Source of the DNA: Cylicocyclus nassatus
Taxonomy: Eukaryota; Nematoda; Chromadorea; Rhabditida; Strongylidae
Reading direction: 5' to 3'
NCBI GenBank assembly: GCA_958299035.1
Contig: CATQJL010000316.1
Span: 44,141,585-44,205,584, forward strand
DNA: 64,000 nucleotides
Each line of letters begins with the position of its first letter. Within the stretch, counting starts at the first letter, position 1. The notes under the pieces are model-generated. The model ran no database searches. It was not told the DNA's origin and saw only the letters and a program-made list of their open reading frames with translations. Below, one piece after another: positions 22,585 through 33,205 of this stretch. A program made the translations under genes and the position numbers.

Positions 22585-23036
22585 TGTTTAGGATGTAACA
22601 TCTTTAAGTGGTCTGGGAGATATTTCTCCCAGATACGAGGACTGGCTATGGGTCAACGCCTAGCACCTGTTCTCGCAGTATGTTATATGAGCAAAATCGA
22701 GCAGCCAGTACTTGCGCGTATGCCGTTAATGTACTGTCGATATATCGACGACTGTTGTGTAATAACATCGACTCAAGCCGAAATGGATGAGTACTTTGCG
22801 ATTTTAAACCAACAGTCCCAGTACATACGGTTCACTAGAGAAACACTACGTAACGGATGGCTCCCTTATTTGAACACACAGATCAGATTATCTGATGGTG
22901 TACTCCATGTTAAATGGTATCGTAAGGAAGCATCCAAAAACATCTTGATCCACGCAACGTCAGCTCGCCCTGCAGCAACAAAACGAGCGGTCATCCGCAA
23001 CATGATGAAAACTGCTACAGCGGTATGCACAGGCCA
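22585..23036 (+). pseudogene. Penelope-like reverse transcriptase, C-terminal half
   Basis: Reads KWSGRYFSQIRGLAMGQRLA then MYCRYIDDCCVI (catalytic YIDD at 22741-22752), then WLPYLNTQIRL, HVKWYRKEASKNI and a KRAVIRNMMKTA stretch. QIRGLAMG..LAP and YRYIDD are the hallmark blocks of Penelope-type reverse transcriptases, which are related to telomerase. Upstream fingers and palm motifs are absent. The frame is left by a shift near 23035, after which coding continues in another frame. Confidence 0.85.
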
Positions 23037-23723
23037 CGAAGAGCAGCTCGAATCACGAAGCTGGCATTACAAATTGCGCAGAGTAACGGATATGTACCAA
23101 TTGAACACAGATGCAAAACTTTTGCACCTTCCGATACCTCTATCCGTAAACAGAATAACAATAAAGTTCCACTTTGCATCCCTTTTATATCAGATAAGGT
23201 TAGCGCGGCAACTAGACGATGCATTCACCGAGCTGAACTGCAGAATGATGTGATATTGGTTGAGGTACCGAAGGATAACATTAAGAAGCAGCTAGTTCGG
23301 AATAGATTCTACGATTACGAATGTATAGTAGATGAATGCATCGTATGCCCGTACGGCGATGTTGGGGATTGTGCAAAGGCAGGTGTGATATACCAGTTGG
23401 AATGTTTGAGCTGCCAAGACTGCTACGTAGGAGAAACGGGTAGAGCGTTGGGTGTAAGATTAAAGGAACATTTGGCTAGCAAAAGACGTGGGATATTAAC
23501 AACACCGTTGGGAAGACACAAGGCTGAGGCACATGGTGGAAATGACTTCAAAGTCAAATGTACCATTCTGTCTTACGAGACTGAGATTTGCGCAAGAAAG
23601 ATCCTTGAGGCAGCATGGATACTTACGAGGAATCCTAGAATGAATGCTAAGAATGAATGCGTGTCAATCAACAGTGATCTCTTGCCGTTCATACCGCTAT
23701 GCAATCTGAACAGCCGCACATAA
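23037..23723 (+). pseudogene. Penelope-like linker and GIY-YIG endonuclease
   Basis: The frame reads through a basic linker (PFISDKVSAATRRCIHRA), a Cys motif CIVDECIVCPYGDVGDC, and then the endonuclease VIYQLECLSC and CYVGETGRALGVRLKEH. VIYQLEC..CYVGETGR is the GIY-YIG signature with its usual Arg and His-rich follow-up; a conserved Glu lies in ARKILEAAWI. The domain itself is uninterrupted and ends at a TAA (23721-23723), so it is the best-preserved piece of the element. Confidence 0.9.
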
Positions 23724-23950
23724 ATACCCTTGACTCACTGGGTGACACTCAGTGACGTCCGCTATTGTCCCATTGTGCGGACTTACTGGTATGCGGTGGA
23801 GTTAAGGTTAGCTCGTTTCACAAACTTTGGTGATTTCCGGCTGGCTGCTATCCTCCGATGAGGTCTAGACTAGCACTTGTGGAGGAGGCTCTTGGCGGCG
23901 TACTGGTCAGATCCAAAAGCCTATAATCTACATTCAGACCTCTTGAAAAA

Positions 23951-23970
23951 GACGAGCACGTCGAAACGTC
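23951..23970 (+). ncRNA. Hammerhead-core-like motif in Penelope-like 3' UTR
   Basis: GACG-AGCA-CGTC forms a perfect 4-bp stem with a 4-nt loop, followed directly by GAAAC and GTC. That is the stem II / GAAA / cleavage-triplet layout of hammerhead ribozymes. The required upstream CUGANGA is degraded here (CTTGAAAAA), so this copy is unlikely to cleave. Confidence 0.35.
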
Positions 23971-24027
23971 GGTCGAATAAGCATCCACCAAGAAACCTGG
24001 TTTTGGCACAACAATCATCTACTGACA

Positions 24028-24053
24028 CAAGTCCCAACCCCTTATACGAGAAT
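24028..24053. repeat. 26-bp direct repeat, right flank of Penelope-like element
   Basis: Perfect copy of 22549-22574. Confidence 0.75.
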
Positions 24054-24091
24054 TAGGACTTTTGATTATCATGACTCAGATTTTCTCTTAA

Positions 24092-24658
24092 CACGCTGAC
24101 GACGAGCCATTTTTTGGAGGTCTGTCCCTGTGGACGAACCGTTTCCGGGCATTTTCACAGCCGGCTGCACATATGTATGCATGCATCTATACGTGAGATA
24201 CACAAATGTAAGTGGGCGGGGCAACTCCGCCCACTTTTGGCAAGCCCCGCCCACTTTTAAAAAATGCTGGAAATTGCTCAAAATCAGTGAATTCATGCAA
24301 ATTCCGGCATTTTTGAAAAGTGGGCGGAGCATGCCACTGAGGGGGGTGGAGCCTGAATTACGGGGGGCGGGGTCAAATTTAAGATTATTTAATGTTCCCC
24401 TGTCATCTATGAGCTTTTTTATACGATTTGAGGACAAAAAAAGTTTTTTGTAGAGGGCAGTGGAGTGCGCGGAGTTTGCCAAAAAGGAGGCGGGGCCAAC
24501 ATGAAATACTTTCGAGCCTAACTTGATTATATGAACACGAATTGGAACCATTGTGCACATTAAAACTGATGTTAAGGGTGTCGCGCACCATTGCGCGACA
24601 TCGTCCACAGGGACAGACTGCCTGTCGCGCACCATTGCGCGACACCGTCGTCAACGTG
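24092..24658. mobile_element. TTAA-flanked MITE, piggyBac-like
   Basis: TTAA lies at both edges (24088-24091, 24659-24662). Termini are CACGCTGACGACG and its near-inverse CGTCGTCAACGTG, and a second inverted pair (CTGTCCCTGTGGACGA / TCGTCCACAGGGACAG) follows inward. TTAA duplication is the signature of piggyBac transposons. The right side holds two copies of the perfect hairpin GTCGCGCACCATTGCGCGAC (24580-24599, 24624-24643); the middle has several inverted GTGGGCGGGGC pieces. No transposase frame. Confidence 0.7.
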
Positions 24659-25491
24659 TTAAAAAGTTACGATGAGACAAGTGCATTGCTTAAATGTTGA
24701 TGTAACCGCCTAAAATATTCGAATTTCTTTTATAGCAGAATTAGTCTTGAGCTTTTTAACCGAAAGGCAGGATATATATGATTGCAATATTAAGCACAGC
24801 CATTTTGTAAGATGACGACTGCGTGGCCAAACCAAACGCTCACCGTTGCATCTTTTTTGACCAACAAAAAGCTCACAGATACATCGTGCTTAGTATTAGG
24901 TTGTCCGGAAATTAATGCCCGTTTTGAATTTGAACCGCATTAGATCATACACTTCTCGCTTTCAAACAGATTGCAAAGTACCATTCGATAGAGCAACGCA
25001 AGCTCTACAAGAAGGCCATCTCGCTTTTGCGACAGCCCTCATCCACCTCGAGTTTCGAGCCAAAAACTAAAAAGACTCGGCAACCCGAAAAATCGAAAAA
25101 AATCGTAATTTCGTCCACAAAAATCCTACAAAAATTCTTACTTGCTCATTCAAACACTATCCACATAAAACATCTATATATGCCTTTGCTGTATTTTTCC
25201 CTCTGTTAGAAACCAAGAAAACGGAAATTTTCGTGCATTTGCCAAAGTGATGATGTACCGTCCCCACATAGGTAGTTATATATCACAAGCCTGTAGAAGT
25301 ACAGGCTCAAATTTTCAGTTTTCTACAAGCTTTAGTTCTCGAGAAATACCGAATATAGCTTTCCCTAGATAGGTGGTCCGAGCTAAAATTCAAATTTCTC
25401 GAGAACTAAAGCTTGTAGAAAGCTGAAAATTTGAGTCTGTACTTCTACATATTTGTAGTATACAACTACCTATGTGGAAACGGCACAGCAT

Positions 25492-26716
25492 TATACTTGG
25501 GTAATTCGAGAATTTTTCATCGAATGAATGAATATCGAATAAATTCGAAAAGGCAAAATTTCGAATAAACGAATATCGAATAAATTCGGAAAATCAAAAA
25601 TATCGAATGAATGAATTTCGAATATACTCGAACATTGGAAGTCGAATTTCGAATAAATATTCGAATGATTTATCGAATAACTAAAGCAGTCACATCTCAA
25701 ACTTGCCGACATATTTGGCTAGAGCCGATTCAATCATAACCAGCCCCTAGTATCCCCCATACCAACTCCTAGCTCAAAATTTTCCAAAAATTGCTGAAAA
25801 AGATAAAATAGATTTCGGTTTTAATCAGCATCCTCATTTCCCCCTGTACCAACTCCCAAGCTCGTAGCTCGAGATTTTCCAAAAATCGATAAAAATTATA
25901 AAGTAAATTTTTATTCATAATCAGCACTCTCACTCACCCCCTTGTACCAACTCTCAGCCCCGCAACTCAAACTTCCCCAAAAATCGATAATGTCGATCGG
26001 TCGGCATCTAGTCTATACACAGCAAAAAGTCATATTTTACCCATTATGGACGATTTGAAAAGCAGTCGATATAAATTTGTATGCTGTGCCCAAAAGATTC
26101 TTCTTCAGATGGTCTGAAAGAGACTGATGTACGCCAGAATTAACTTTATCTCTTATCAGCATCAACAATGTAGAAGCAAAGGGCTTGCTCTACTTTCTAC
26201 ATCAATTAAGATCCACATATGATTTTTTTACTGTCGCAAGCAGTCAGAAGAATGTGACTCTCCATACAGTTCAAAGGTATAACGGTTGCAAAAGATGCAT
26301 TACCGAGTTTTGCGAAAAAAAAAAACGTGGACGAAGTGAGCTTGATACTCAGCAGTTGGCTTTGCAACAAAGTCGAATAATCTGAATACGGAGTCATTCG
26401 AATACGAATTCGAATAAACATTCGAATAAAACATTCGAATAAAATCTATTCGAAACCCCGTTTTTTGATTATTCGAGTTTTCGAATAATATTCGAAACCT
26501 CGTTTTTTGATTATTCGAATTTTCGAATTTTATTCGAAACCTCGTTTTTTGATTATTCGAGTTTTCGAATTTTATTCGAAACCCTGTTTTTTGATTATTC
26601 GAGTTTCGAATATTATTCGAAAATGGAAGAACTCCGAATATCGAATTTCGAATACGAATATATACGAATGTTTTATTCGAATGATCGAATTTCTATTCGA
26701 TTCGGACCCAAGTATA
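25492..26716. mobile_element. hAT-like non-autonomous element nested in the MITE
   Basis: Perfect 11-bp inverted ends TATACTTGGGT/ACCCAAGTATA, flanked by the 8-bp direct repeat CACAGCAT (25484-25491, 26717-26724). An 8-bp duplication is typical of hAT transposons. Subterminal parts are dense in ATTCGAATA-type units (25500-25690, 26390-26700). The centre holds copies of an ATCGAT minisatellite (25735-26030). No transposase. Confidence 0.75.
25735..26030. repeat. Minisatellite related to the Helitron-like elements
   Basis: About 2.5 units containing CCCCTGTACCAACTCCCA, GCTCGAGATTTTCC and AAAAATCGATAAAA, as in the arrays at 45.7-46.1 kb and 51.4-52.1 kb. Confidence 0.6.
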
Positions 26717-27078
26717 CACAGCATCACTTTGGCAAATGCACGAAAATTTCCGTTTACTTGGTTTCTAACAGAGGGAAAAATACAGCAAAGGCGTATATAG
26801 ATGTTTTATGTGGATAGTGTTTGAATGAGCAAGTGAGAATTTTTGCATCATTTTTGTAGACGAAGTTTCGATTTTTTTCGATTTTTCGGGTTGCCGAGTC
26901 TTTCTAGTTTTTGGCTCGAAACTCGAGGTGGATGAGAGCTGTCGCAAAAGCAAGATGGCCTTTTTGTAGAGCTTGTGTTGCTCTATCGAATGGTGCTTTG
27001 CAATCTATTTAGAAGTGAGAAGTGTTTGACTTAATGCGGTTCAAATTCAAAACGGGCATTGATTTCCGGACAACCTAA

Positions 27079-28069
27079 TATATCATAGGACTACAAAAGC
27101 TGAGTTTTAAGGCTCGAAATTGCGCTAACTTTAGGATAGTTGAGGACTTGCCTGAGAAACAAGAAGAGACAACAGGAATTGTTCCAAACTCTAAACGAAT
27201 ATCTACTGAGTAAACAGAAGCTGTTAGAGAGCTAGATCCATAGAAAAACAGAAGCTTTCGGGGTGATTCAATCTTAAGTGCATTTTGAACCCTGCAAAAA
27301 GAGTAACGCTTTTTGAACCGCACTGGATTCAGTGTGTAGTAATCTCATACTTTGTTAGTAAGCTTACAGTAAATTTTTATCTGGAAATGCAGTTTCGAGT
27401 AAAAAAAGAAGTTTCTTTTAGGTGTTCGTATAATCATGGACCTCTAAAAATTCCATTTGGTGTGTGAATATTCCTGAAATTGACACCGATTTCCATTCGT
27501 GTGCCGCTTAGACCTTTCGGCTATGTTCTTTCACGTGATACAAACGATTTTCTGAATTTTTTTCAAAAAGTTCTAAAACTTCCAAATTCGTACAACTACG
27601 CACCGGTTTTACTTCAATAATCGGAGATCATTTCAGGTTGCCTCAGAAATTTTGTATATATAGAGGTAATCGTGTTACATTTGTTCAAAGCATTTATACA
27701 AAGTGATTAAGGTGAAGTATGGTCAAATCAACGTCTAAAGATTACCCGCATAATCGAATCTTTGTCCGAAAAAATTGCACCCAAAACAACCACGCATGTA
27801 ACCTCCCCAATAGACATTTTGCTTACAGTTGCTGCATCTTAATAGCTCTGGAAAGGTAAAACAGGCCAGAAGCACAAGAATGTAGGTTTCTCCGATCCCT
27901 CAATACATTCACTGTTCCTCAAAAATAGGCAAAAAATCAAGAAATATAAGGGATCTTTCGAATGAAATAAAGAATCACTTATGAATTGTTTATTAACGAT
28001 ATAGCAAGAGACATGTAATTTTTTCCAATTTTTGCCCGAAAAAAACATAAAAACTGTAGTCTTCAAGTT
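27079..28069. other. OAC intron sequence, no secure feature
   Basis: A stretch at 27127-27230 (+) reads IVEDLPEKQEETTGIVPNSK between a possible TTTAG and GTAAAC, and a - strand frame covers 27075-27323. The two conflict and neither matches a family, so I do not call them. Confidence 0.35.
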
Positions 28070-28245
28070 TCTCTGTCTCAGATTTAGCATGTGCTGATGC
28101 GATGATATGTCACTATGCCGATGGGAGGTTAGTACATTTTTAACAATGGGTTTTGACGTTTCAAACTTGCCGTCTTTTTGAAGGCGTATGGGAACGCAAC
28201 CATTTACAACTATTCTACCAAAATCCTCTTTCATCCACGCTACCC
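28070..28245 (-). CDS. Candidate exon, unknown protein
   Basis: A strong acceptor on the - strand (TTTTTTTGTTCGTTCAG) precedes an open frame of about 58 codons reading VAWMKEDFGRIVVNGCVPIR and then LQKDGKFETSKPIVKN. Entry phase is 1. The frame stays open further (to 27839) but becomes Phe/Lys/Ser-rich, so the exon probably ends near 28070-28140. No family recognised. It lies antisense within OAC intron 1. Confidence 0.3.
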
Positions 28246-28941
28246 CTGAACGAACAAAAAAATAGTGTAAACTAAAACCCATCTCCACCGAACAGCTCGT
28301 TGCTGCCGTTTTACAATGACAACAGCAACGTCATGGAGTCCATTATTGGACCCATGTGAGGGAGGGCTTTCTTCCAATATTGGGTCCATATGAGGGAGGG
28401 CTCTCTCCATTTAAAAAAATCTCAACTATTTTCGTTCGTGAAAAGTGAGGGGGGTAGGTGAGCCCTGGTAATTGGTCGTAATAAGCTGCAGATCACTTCG
28501 AAAGCTGAGATTATGGAAAATAGAAGCGTTGTTTTTTAAAGTCTTTTGATCCGTGAAAAGTGAGGGATTTTATTTAACCGATGCATCAGTTGATTTGATG
28601 TGCTCACTTTCTGCTCTCTTGTCGCAATGAAGATGAAAGCTGCGAGAAAGTTGACGGTTCTACGTTGACAAGAAAAGGCCACTGTTACACCGATAGAACA
28701 ATTGATAGTTAGGTTTTCGCTGAGAAAAAAATCTACCGTTGAAACTGGACACAATTTCATATAAAATACAGCATATCTCTCGGCAGAGGTGGGGGGGGTT
28801 GGACAGGATTTATTTTTATGACTCGCTTTTCTGGACTTGGAAACTGCTGTTTGGGCCAAAAGCGAAAGCCGGCCTACAAGAGTGCGATTGGCTCGTGGAG
28901 TCCGGATGGGTGGAGAAACTCCACCCACCTTAGTTCAAAAA
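28246..28941. other. OAC intron sequence with a short tandem duplication
   Basis: A ~36-bp unit (ATTGGACCCATGTGAGGGAG / ATTGGGTCCATATGAGGGAG) occurs twice at 28343-28410. Otherwise nothing is recognised. Confidence 0.4.
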
Positions 28942-29122
28942 ATGGCTTCCGCTTCCCTCCCAAACAGCAGTTCCGACGTTCAAAAAAGCAAGTTATTGAT
29001 ATCTTCAAAAACGCGAAGCACAGTTTTTGGCTCAGCTCAGAAAAGGGAATCGAAAACGAAGAATACTCCAAAGTCGTCAATTTGCCAAGCCGCTTTAAAG
29101 CTATGGAAGAGTGACAGCACCT
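28942..29122 (+). CDS. Candidate first exon, Ser/Lys-rich N-terminus
   Basis: ATG at 28942 opens 60 codons to a good donor (CACCT|GTAAGG). The peptide (MASASLPNSSSDVQKSKLLI, later KRESKTKNTPKSS) has the composition of a disordered nuclear-protein N-terminus. It lies in the sense strand of OAC intron 1, 285 bp before exon B, and its phase (1) would match exon B, so an alternative 5' exon of the OAC gene is conceivable. It could also be a relic of a mobile element. Confidence 0.3.
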
Positions 29123-29406
29123 GTAAGGTCTATGTCTTGTTCGGAAGGGCATGCATGAGTAAATCGAGTTCAGCAGAAATTCTTTGGAAAGAAATTCTTT
29201 ATTAGAGTTGACAAGATCTTTACCTGAAGCACATAGAAAGTTGAAAGCCAACTTTTGATTACTGAATTCAAATGATAGTCTCCATTTGAGAAACTAGAAA
29301 TGGCGGTGTTAGCATGAAAAAGTTTGAGTCAATATCTTGAAATGTCAACTTTGCAGAACTGTCAGACTCAACTATCAAAAAGCATTGTAAAACAAAGTTT
29401 TTACAG

Positions 29407-29515
29407 TGTCTGAAACAAGCCCGTGGATTAGATCTTTTATCACCAACACTTTGCTTGTCGCTTTGTTGGCATTAGTGATAATCAATCCCAAATGGTTAAC
29501 CAATGAAGTAGCAAG
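29407..29515 (+). CDS. OAC-type acyltransferase-3 gene, exon B
   Basis: Bounded by TTTTTACAG and AAG|GTAGGT. It enters in phase 1 (completing a Val codon with exon A) and leaves in phase 2. It reads SETSPWIRSFITN then LLVALLALVIINPKWLTNEV: a hydrophilic lead-in and a membrane helix, followed by a loop into the next helix, as expected between the R-x-W-(E/Q)-F helix and the GDISY helix of OAC proteins. The exact phase fit to both neighbours, across introns of 9.1 and 2.6 kb, is the main support. Confidence 0.75.
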
Positions 29516-30430
29516 GTAGGTGTCACTAGTTTACTAACTTTACTAGTTTGGTGCGTGCGGGGTCTGACGGGCTTAGTGGCATCCAAAGCTGGTGAGCGTG
29601 CAAGGACTCAAAAATCGAATCTCGATTTTTCCAAACTTAACCTGGGGTCTCTGGAAAGTGGGTTGTTCGCTGGGTCGTTTTGATTGATGTGTTATAAGGT
29701 TGGAGTTAGCTAACAAGGGAAGCATGTTCAATCGAAGTGGCTTCTGCAGGGGACGTACACCATACTAGAGGACGTAAAACTTTGATTTTAATTCTGTCTT
29801 CCTTAACTGCGGGGCAGAGGAGAAAAATTGTTTTTGCATCCTGCAGGGTTTGCTCTTTCCGTTATTTGGACTTGTTCGGAAATTCATTTCAAAAATTTGG
29901 GAAAATAGCTAGACCTTATCATGGCAAAAGAATGGGTTTTATATCTTGGTAACTTTTTGAAAGGTTCTTGCTTTAACTGCCATGAACACAACCGATGGAA
30001 AAGAGTGAAAAGATGCATTTTGGACCTTTTTTGGATCGAAAGGATGTCCTTTTTAAGTTATCTGGTTACTAAAACTCGCGGGAAACGCTAATAGAAGCAA
30101 GAATTTGAAAACTTTGTGAGGTTATTCTTTCAGACCTATCTTCTTTGACATGGTACTTCCTTATAAGATGACAATTATATCAAGTAGCTATGGGTCGATA
30201 GGTGAAAATTTTAAAGTTTACGTTACAACCAAAAAGTTCACAAGGTTTTGAGTGCCGAGAAATTTTCGATCAAATAAACGATTTTCAACCTCGCTTTTGT
30301 GCATGCACATATGCCTTCAAATTATGTTATTTTTTCCACTCGTTACGAGCGGTGAAACATCGGTGAACGGGCCCTGCTAGCTCCTGCTTTACTCTAGCAA
30401 ATTCAGTCTTAGTCTCATCAATTGCTTCTG
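29516..30430. other. OAC intron sequence, no recognised feature
   Basis: AT-rich, no matching repeats. A single-end TTAGGTTGTC begins the next element at 30431. Confidence 0.4.
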
Positions 30431-31348
30431 TTAGGTTGTCACACAAGTCCTTTTATTTTTGAGTTTTCGCTGTGATAATTCATTCGCTTCTTATTCTAAT
30501 TAGACAACCTAATAGGACACCAGGACAGCATTCGGTAGAGCAAAGCAAGTTTTATAAGATGGGCTTAACGGCTTTGCACCAGCTTCGATCCACCTCAAGT
30601 TTAAAACCAAAATCTAAGAAGTTTCGGATTCCCAGATAATCAAAAAATTTTTACATCTTCGTTCAAAAAGGTCACTTTGACCTCTCACTCGCTCACGCAT
30701 ACACACTCCACATCACATACTCATATGTTGCTATGTTTCTTTATTGGCTAGAAAACAAAGAAACGGAAATTTCCATGTTTTTACCAAAGTGATACTGTGC
30801 TATCACAATCCCTTAGAAGTACAACCATAAATTATCAGCTTTCCACAAGGCTAGTTTTCGAGAAATATTGGATTTACCATGAAAAACTCGAGTGAAGAAG
30901 CTAAATTCGATAATCTTGGGAGATAGAGAGCAAAAAATCTACGGTTGTGCTTCTAAGGGCTTGTAGTATGCAAACTCTATTGCAAGAACAGCACGGCACG
31001 CTTTGGTAAAAACATGGAAAATTTCGTTTTCTTAATTTCTATCTAATAAAAAATTGCAGTAACAGCACGTACTAGTGTCTAAGGTGGAATGTATATGCGT
31101 AAGCAAGTGAGAAATATGCAGAAAATTTTAAACGAAGGTATAAATAATTCTCAATTTTCTGAGCATCCGAAACTTTTTAGACTTTGGTTTCAAACTTGGA
31201 GCGATAGAAGCTGGTGTAAAAGCATGAAAGCCTTCTTATAGAGCTTGCTTTGCTCTATCGAATGGTAACCTGAACTCTATTTAGAACAACAGCGCTTAAC
31301 TTACTGCAGCGAAAATTCAGAAATGAAAAGACTTATGGAACAACCTAA
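30431..31348. mobile_element. Palindromic mariner-type MITE (TTAGGTTGTYMCAYAAGTC termini)
   Basis: Left TTAGGTTGTCACACAAGTCC, right the inverse of TTAGGTTGTTCCATAAGTC. The right arm has TAGAGC-N7-GCTCTA at 31239-31257 (91 bp from the end); the left-arm copy is degraded (30536-30554). The centre has TTTTCGAGAAAT as in the TTAGGTTGTCC and TTAGGTTGATGC families. Lies in OAC intron 2. Confidence 0.75.
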
Positions 31349-31653
31349 TTGTTCACAAAATTACCTCTTGTAGAACATTCACCAAATTTCACAAAATTTA
31401 CCAACACCAATTCTACATGAAAAGTGAGTCTATGCGTATGATAACTTGTTACACTCTTACTCCGTGAGTAAAACAAGGACTTGACTTGGGACGCGGAGTG
31501 TAGATTATTTTGCAAGAACATTCTTGGATGAACGTATTTAGACTGCCGAGATCCTAGGCCTGCAGTCTCGTTAGACTGAGAATTTGTTGAAATTTTTTAC
31601 GTATAAAAGACAAAAAAAGCGCTTTCCAAATAAAGATAAGATCACACTTGGGG

Positions 31654-31913
31654 TCAAAATCTCTTACAACAGCTGCTTTGAACACCAGGCGACAAAAGGC
31701 GACAAAAGTCGAAAAATTGAGACAGTAAGCTAGTACTTAATAAATGCTGAGCATTTTTGCTGAACTGGGTAAAATAGTCATGAAAAACATAAAAAATTCC
31801 GATTTCTCCTTTCACTTCATATCTTTTGAGTATTTTGCTGACTTTATCATTGACATCACCAGTTTTTCCACAGCACGCATAGAGGCGCGGATTGACTGAA
31901 AACTTTTTGGCAA
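31654..31913 (-). CDS. Candidate exon, unknown protein
   Basis: After a TTTTCAG on the - strand the frame reads NPRLYACCGKTGDVNDKVSK then KRYEVKGEIGIFYVFHDYF. It looks protein-like but no donor or partner exon was found, and it lies antisense in OAC intron 2. Confidence 0.2.
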
Positions 31914-32075
31914 GAAAACTTAGGCAACAATAAAGCATGCTGTAAACTGTTATGTTATCTCTTATGGCGTCTGGTTAGGAACACTTGCAAGCCTTCTTTG
32001 CATAAAGAATTTCGGAAGAAGCAATAAAGTTCATGTATCATTTTTACCTATCACTCTCAAAAATTTCAATGACAG

Positions 32076-32251
32076 GTTATGTGCAACTTTTATTGCTGGA
32101 ACAGTAATTTTTCCCGACGCGAATGTGTATATTCTCACGAATAGCTACATATTATACTGTGGAGATATATCCTACGTGTTATATCTTGTTCACTGGCCAG
32201 TCATTGTGGCTGAGCGATATTGTTGGGATTTAAATACGCTGAATCTTACTG
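32076..32251 (+). CDS. OAC-type acyltransferase-3 gene, exon C (GDISYVLYLVHW)
   Basis: Bounded by TTTCAATGACAG and ACTG|GTAAAG. Enters in phase 2 (AG|G = Arg), leaves in phase 1. It reads LCATFIAGTVIF, then ILYCGDISYVLYLVHWPVIV and AERYCWDLNTLNLT. GDISY-x-LYL-x-HWP is the most diagnostic motif of acyltransferase-3 proteins and of nematode OAC proteins in particular; the His is a proposed functional residue. This exon alone identifies the gene. It is followed by an intron of about 11.8 kb that contains at least seven mobile elements and a decayed RTE LINE. Confidence 0.9.
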
Positions 32252-33101
32252 GTAAAGATTTTTTTACTGGAGAATTTTAGAATATTGCAACATTGAGTAG
32301 AAAATGGTAATCACAAATGTGAAAAATTATCCAAATTACTCGAAAAGCACCAAGCTTCCTTTATTACCCTTATGTTTCGTGTAATTATGAAACAAGGTAA
32401 ACAAAAAATGCAAAGGATGAGCACATAATTTGCAGCAGGAGTCCAAGGATTCGGTTCAATTCGTGCGCTTAGCTACATGCATATTCAAATCTAATGTCCT
32501 TTTTGCCCTATGAGGGTGCTTGCACTATCTCCTATTTCTGTGACAATTTTCATTAATAAACAGCTTGTTTTTGCGGCTTGCATTAAAATTTGGGATGATA
32601 TTGCCAAGGCGATGGAATTTGGTTGCTATTATGGTCGACTCCCCAACTGTAACGAGGCGAATTCGTGCTGATCAGGAAAGAATTATGGATCGGGTATGTC
32701 TCAGCACACGGCAACCAACGCAGGAGGTGCGTCGCAGCTTCGCCTCACAATCTAGGAGCCGCTCATATGCAAAAGTGAACCCCCGAATGGTCGCCTGCAA
32801 AACTGCTGCTTGTCTTTTGTAATATTATTATAAGTAACGGTTTAGCACATAGTGAAATGTCGAAATTCTTCAGGCATATTTGTTTTTGGCACTCAAGTCA
32901 TGATAATTCATACACGATCGCTGATTTGCAACAAAAAAGAAACTGTATCAAGGAACATTTCGACTCAACACGTTTTGAGATACTGCACACCCAATTACGT
33001 GTAAAGCAGGTTTTGAAGACTGTGAACGAACAGAAGCTTTGTTTAGAGCTTAAATAAAGTTGTATGTTGAACTTTAAAGAAATAGGTCGTATCATATAAT
33101 T
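32252..33101. other. OAC intron sequence, no recognised feature
   Basis: Acceptor-like AG sites here do not lead into frames that continue the acyltransferase. A frame at 32857-33057 ends near an AATAAAG but matches nothing known. Confidence 0.4.
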
Positions 33102-33205
33102 ACAGGGTGGGGCAAAAGTCTAGGAGCCTAGTAACTTTCCAGATAAAAGCAGAAGTGAAGGGAGCCTAGTAACTTTCTAGATGAAAGCAGAAGTGAAGAA
33201 ACTAT
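33102..33205. repeat. Tc1/mariner-like end with a ~41-bp tandem duplication
   Basis: After TA, CAGGGTGGGGCAAAAGTC resembles a Tc1/mariner terminus. It is followed by two copies of a unit starting GGGAGCCTAGTAACTTTC or its close variant. The opposite end was not found. Confidence 0.45.

Larger units (their letters stand above)
22575..24027 (+). mobile_element. 5'-truncated Penelope-like retroelement
   Basis: Lies between two identical 26-bp direct repeats. Contains the C-terminal half of a Penelope-type reverse transcriptase, a linker, a GIY-YIG endonuclease, and a 3' UTR with a hammerhead-like block at 23951-23970. It begins inside the reverse transcriptase, so it is 5'-truncated, and one frameshift separates the two domains. 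It sits in OAC intron 1 in the sense direction. Penelope-like elements combine these two domains and insert with target duplications of variable length. Confidence 0.85.
24896..27078. mobile_element. Palindromic mariner-type MITE, TTAGGTTGTCCGGAAA family, interrupted
   Basis: TA on each side (24894-24895, 27079-27080), termini TTAGGTTGTCCGGAAATTAA and its inverse. Each arm runs several hundred bp as a near-perfect inverse of the other, with TAGAGC-N7-GCTCTA at 24989-25007 and 26967-26985 (93 bp from each end) and CTCGAGAA near the centre (about 25335-25400). A hAT-like element (25492-26716) interrupts the right arm. Without it the MITE is about 950 bp, like the intact copy at 59969-60907. Confidence 0.85.

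Noticed and set aside
27075..27323. Minus-strand frame at 27075-27323 and the + strand IVEDLPEKQEE frame as OAC exons
   Set aside because: Neither fits the phase between exons A and B, and exon A joins directly in phase to exon B.
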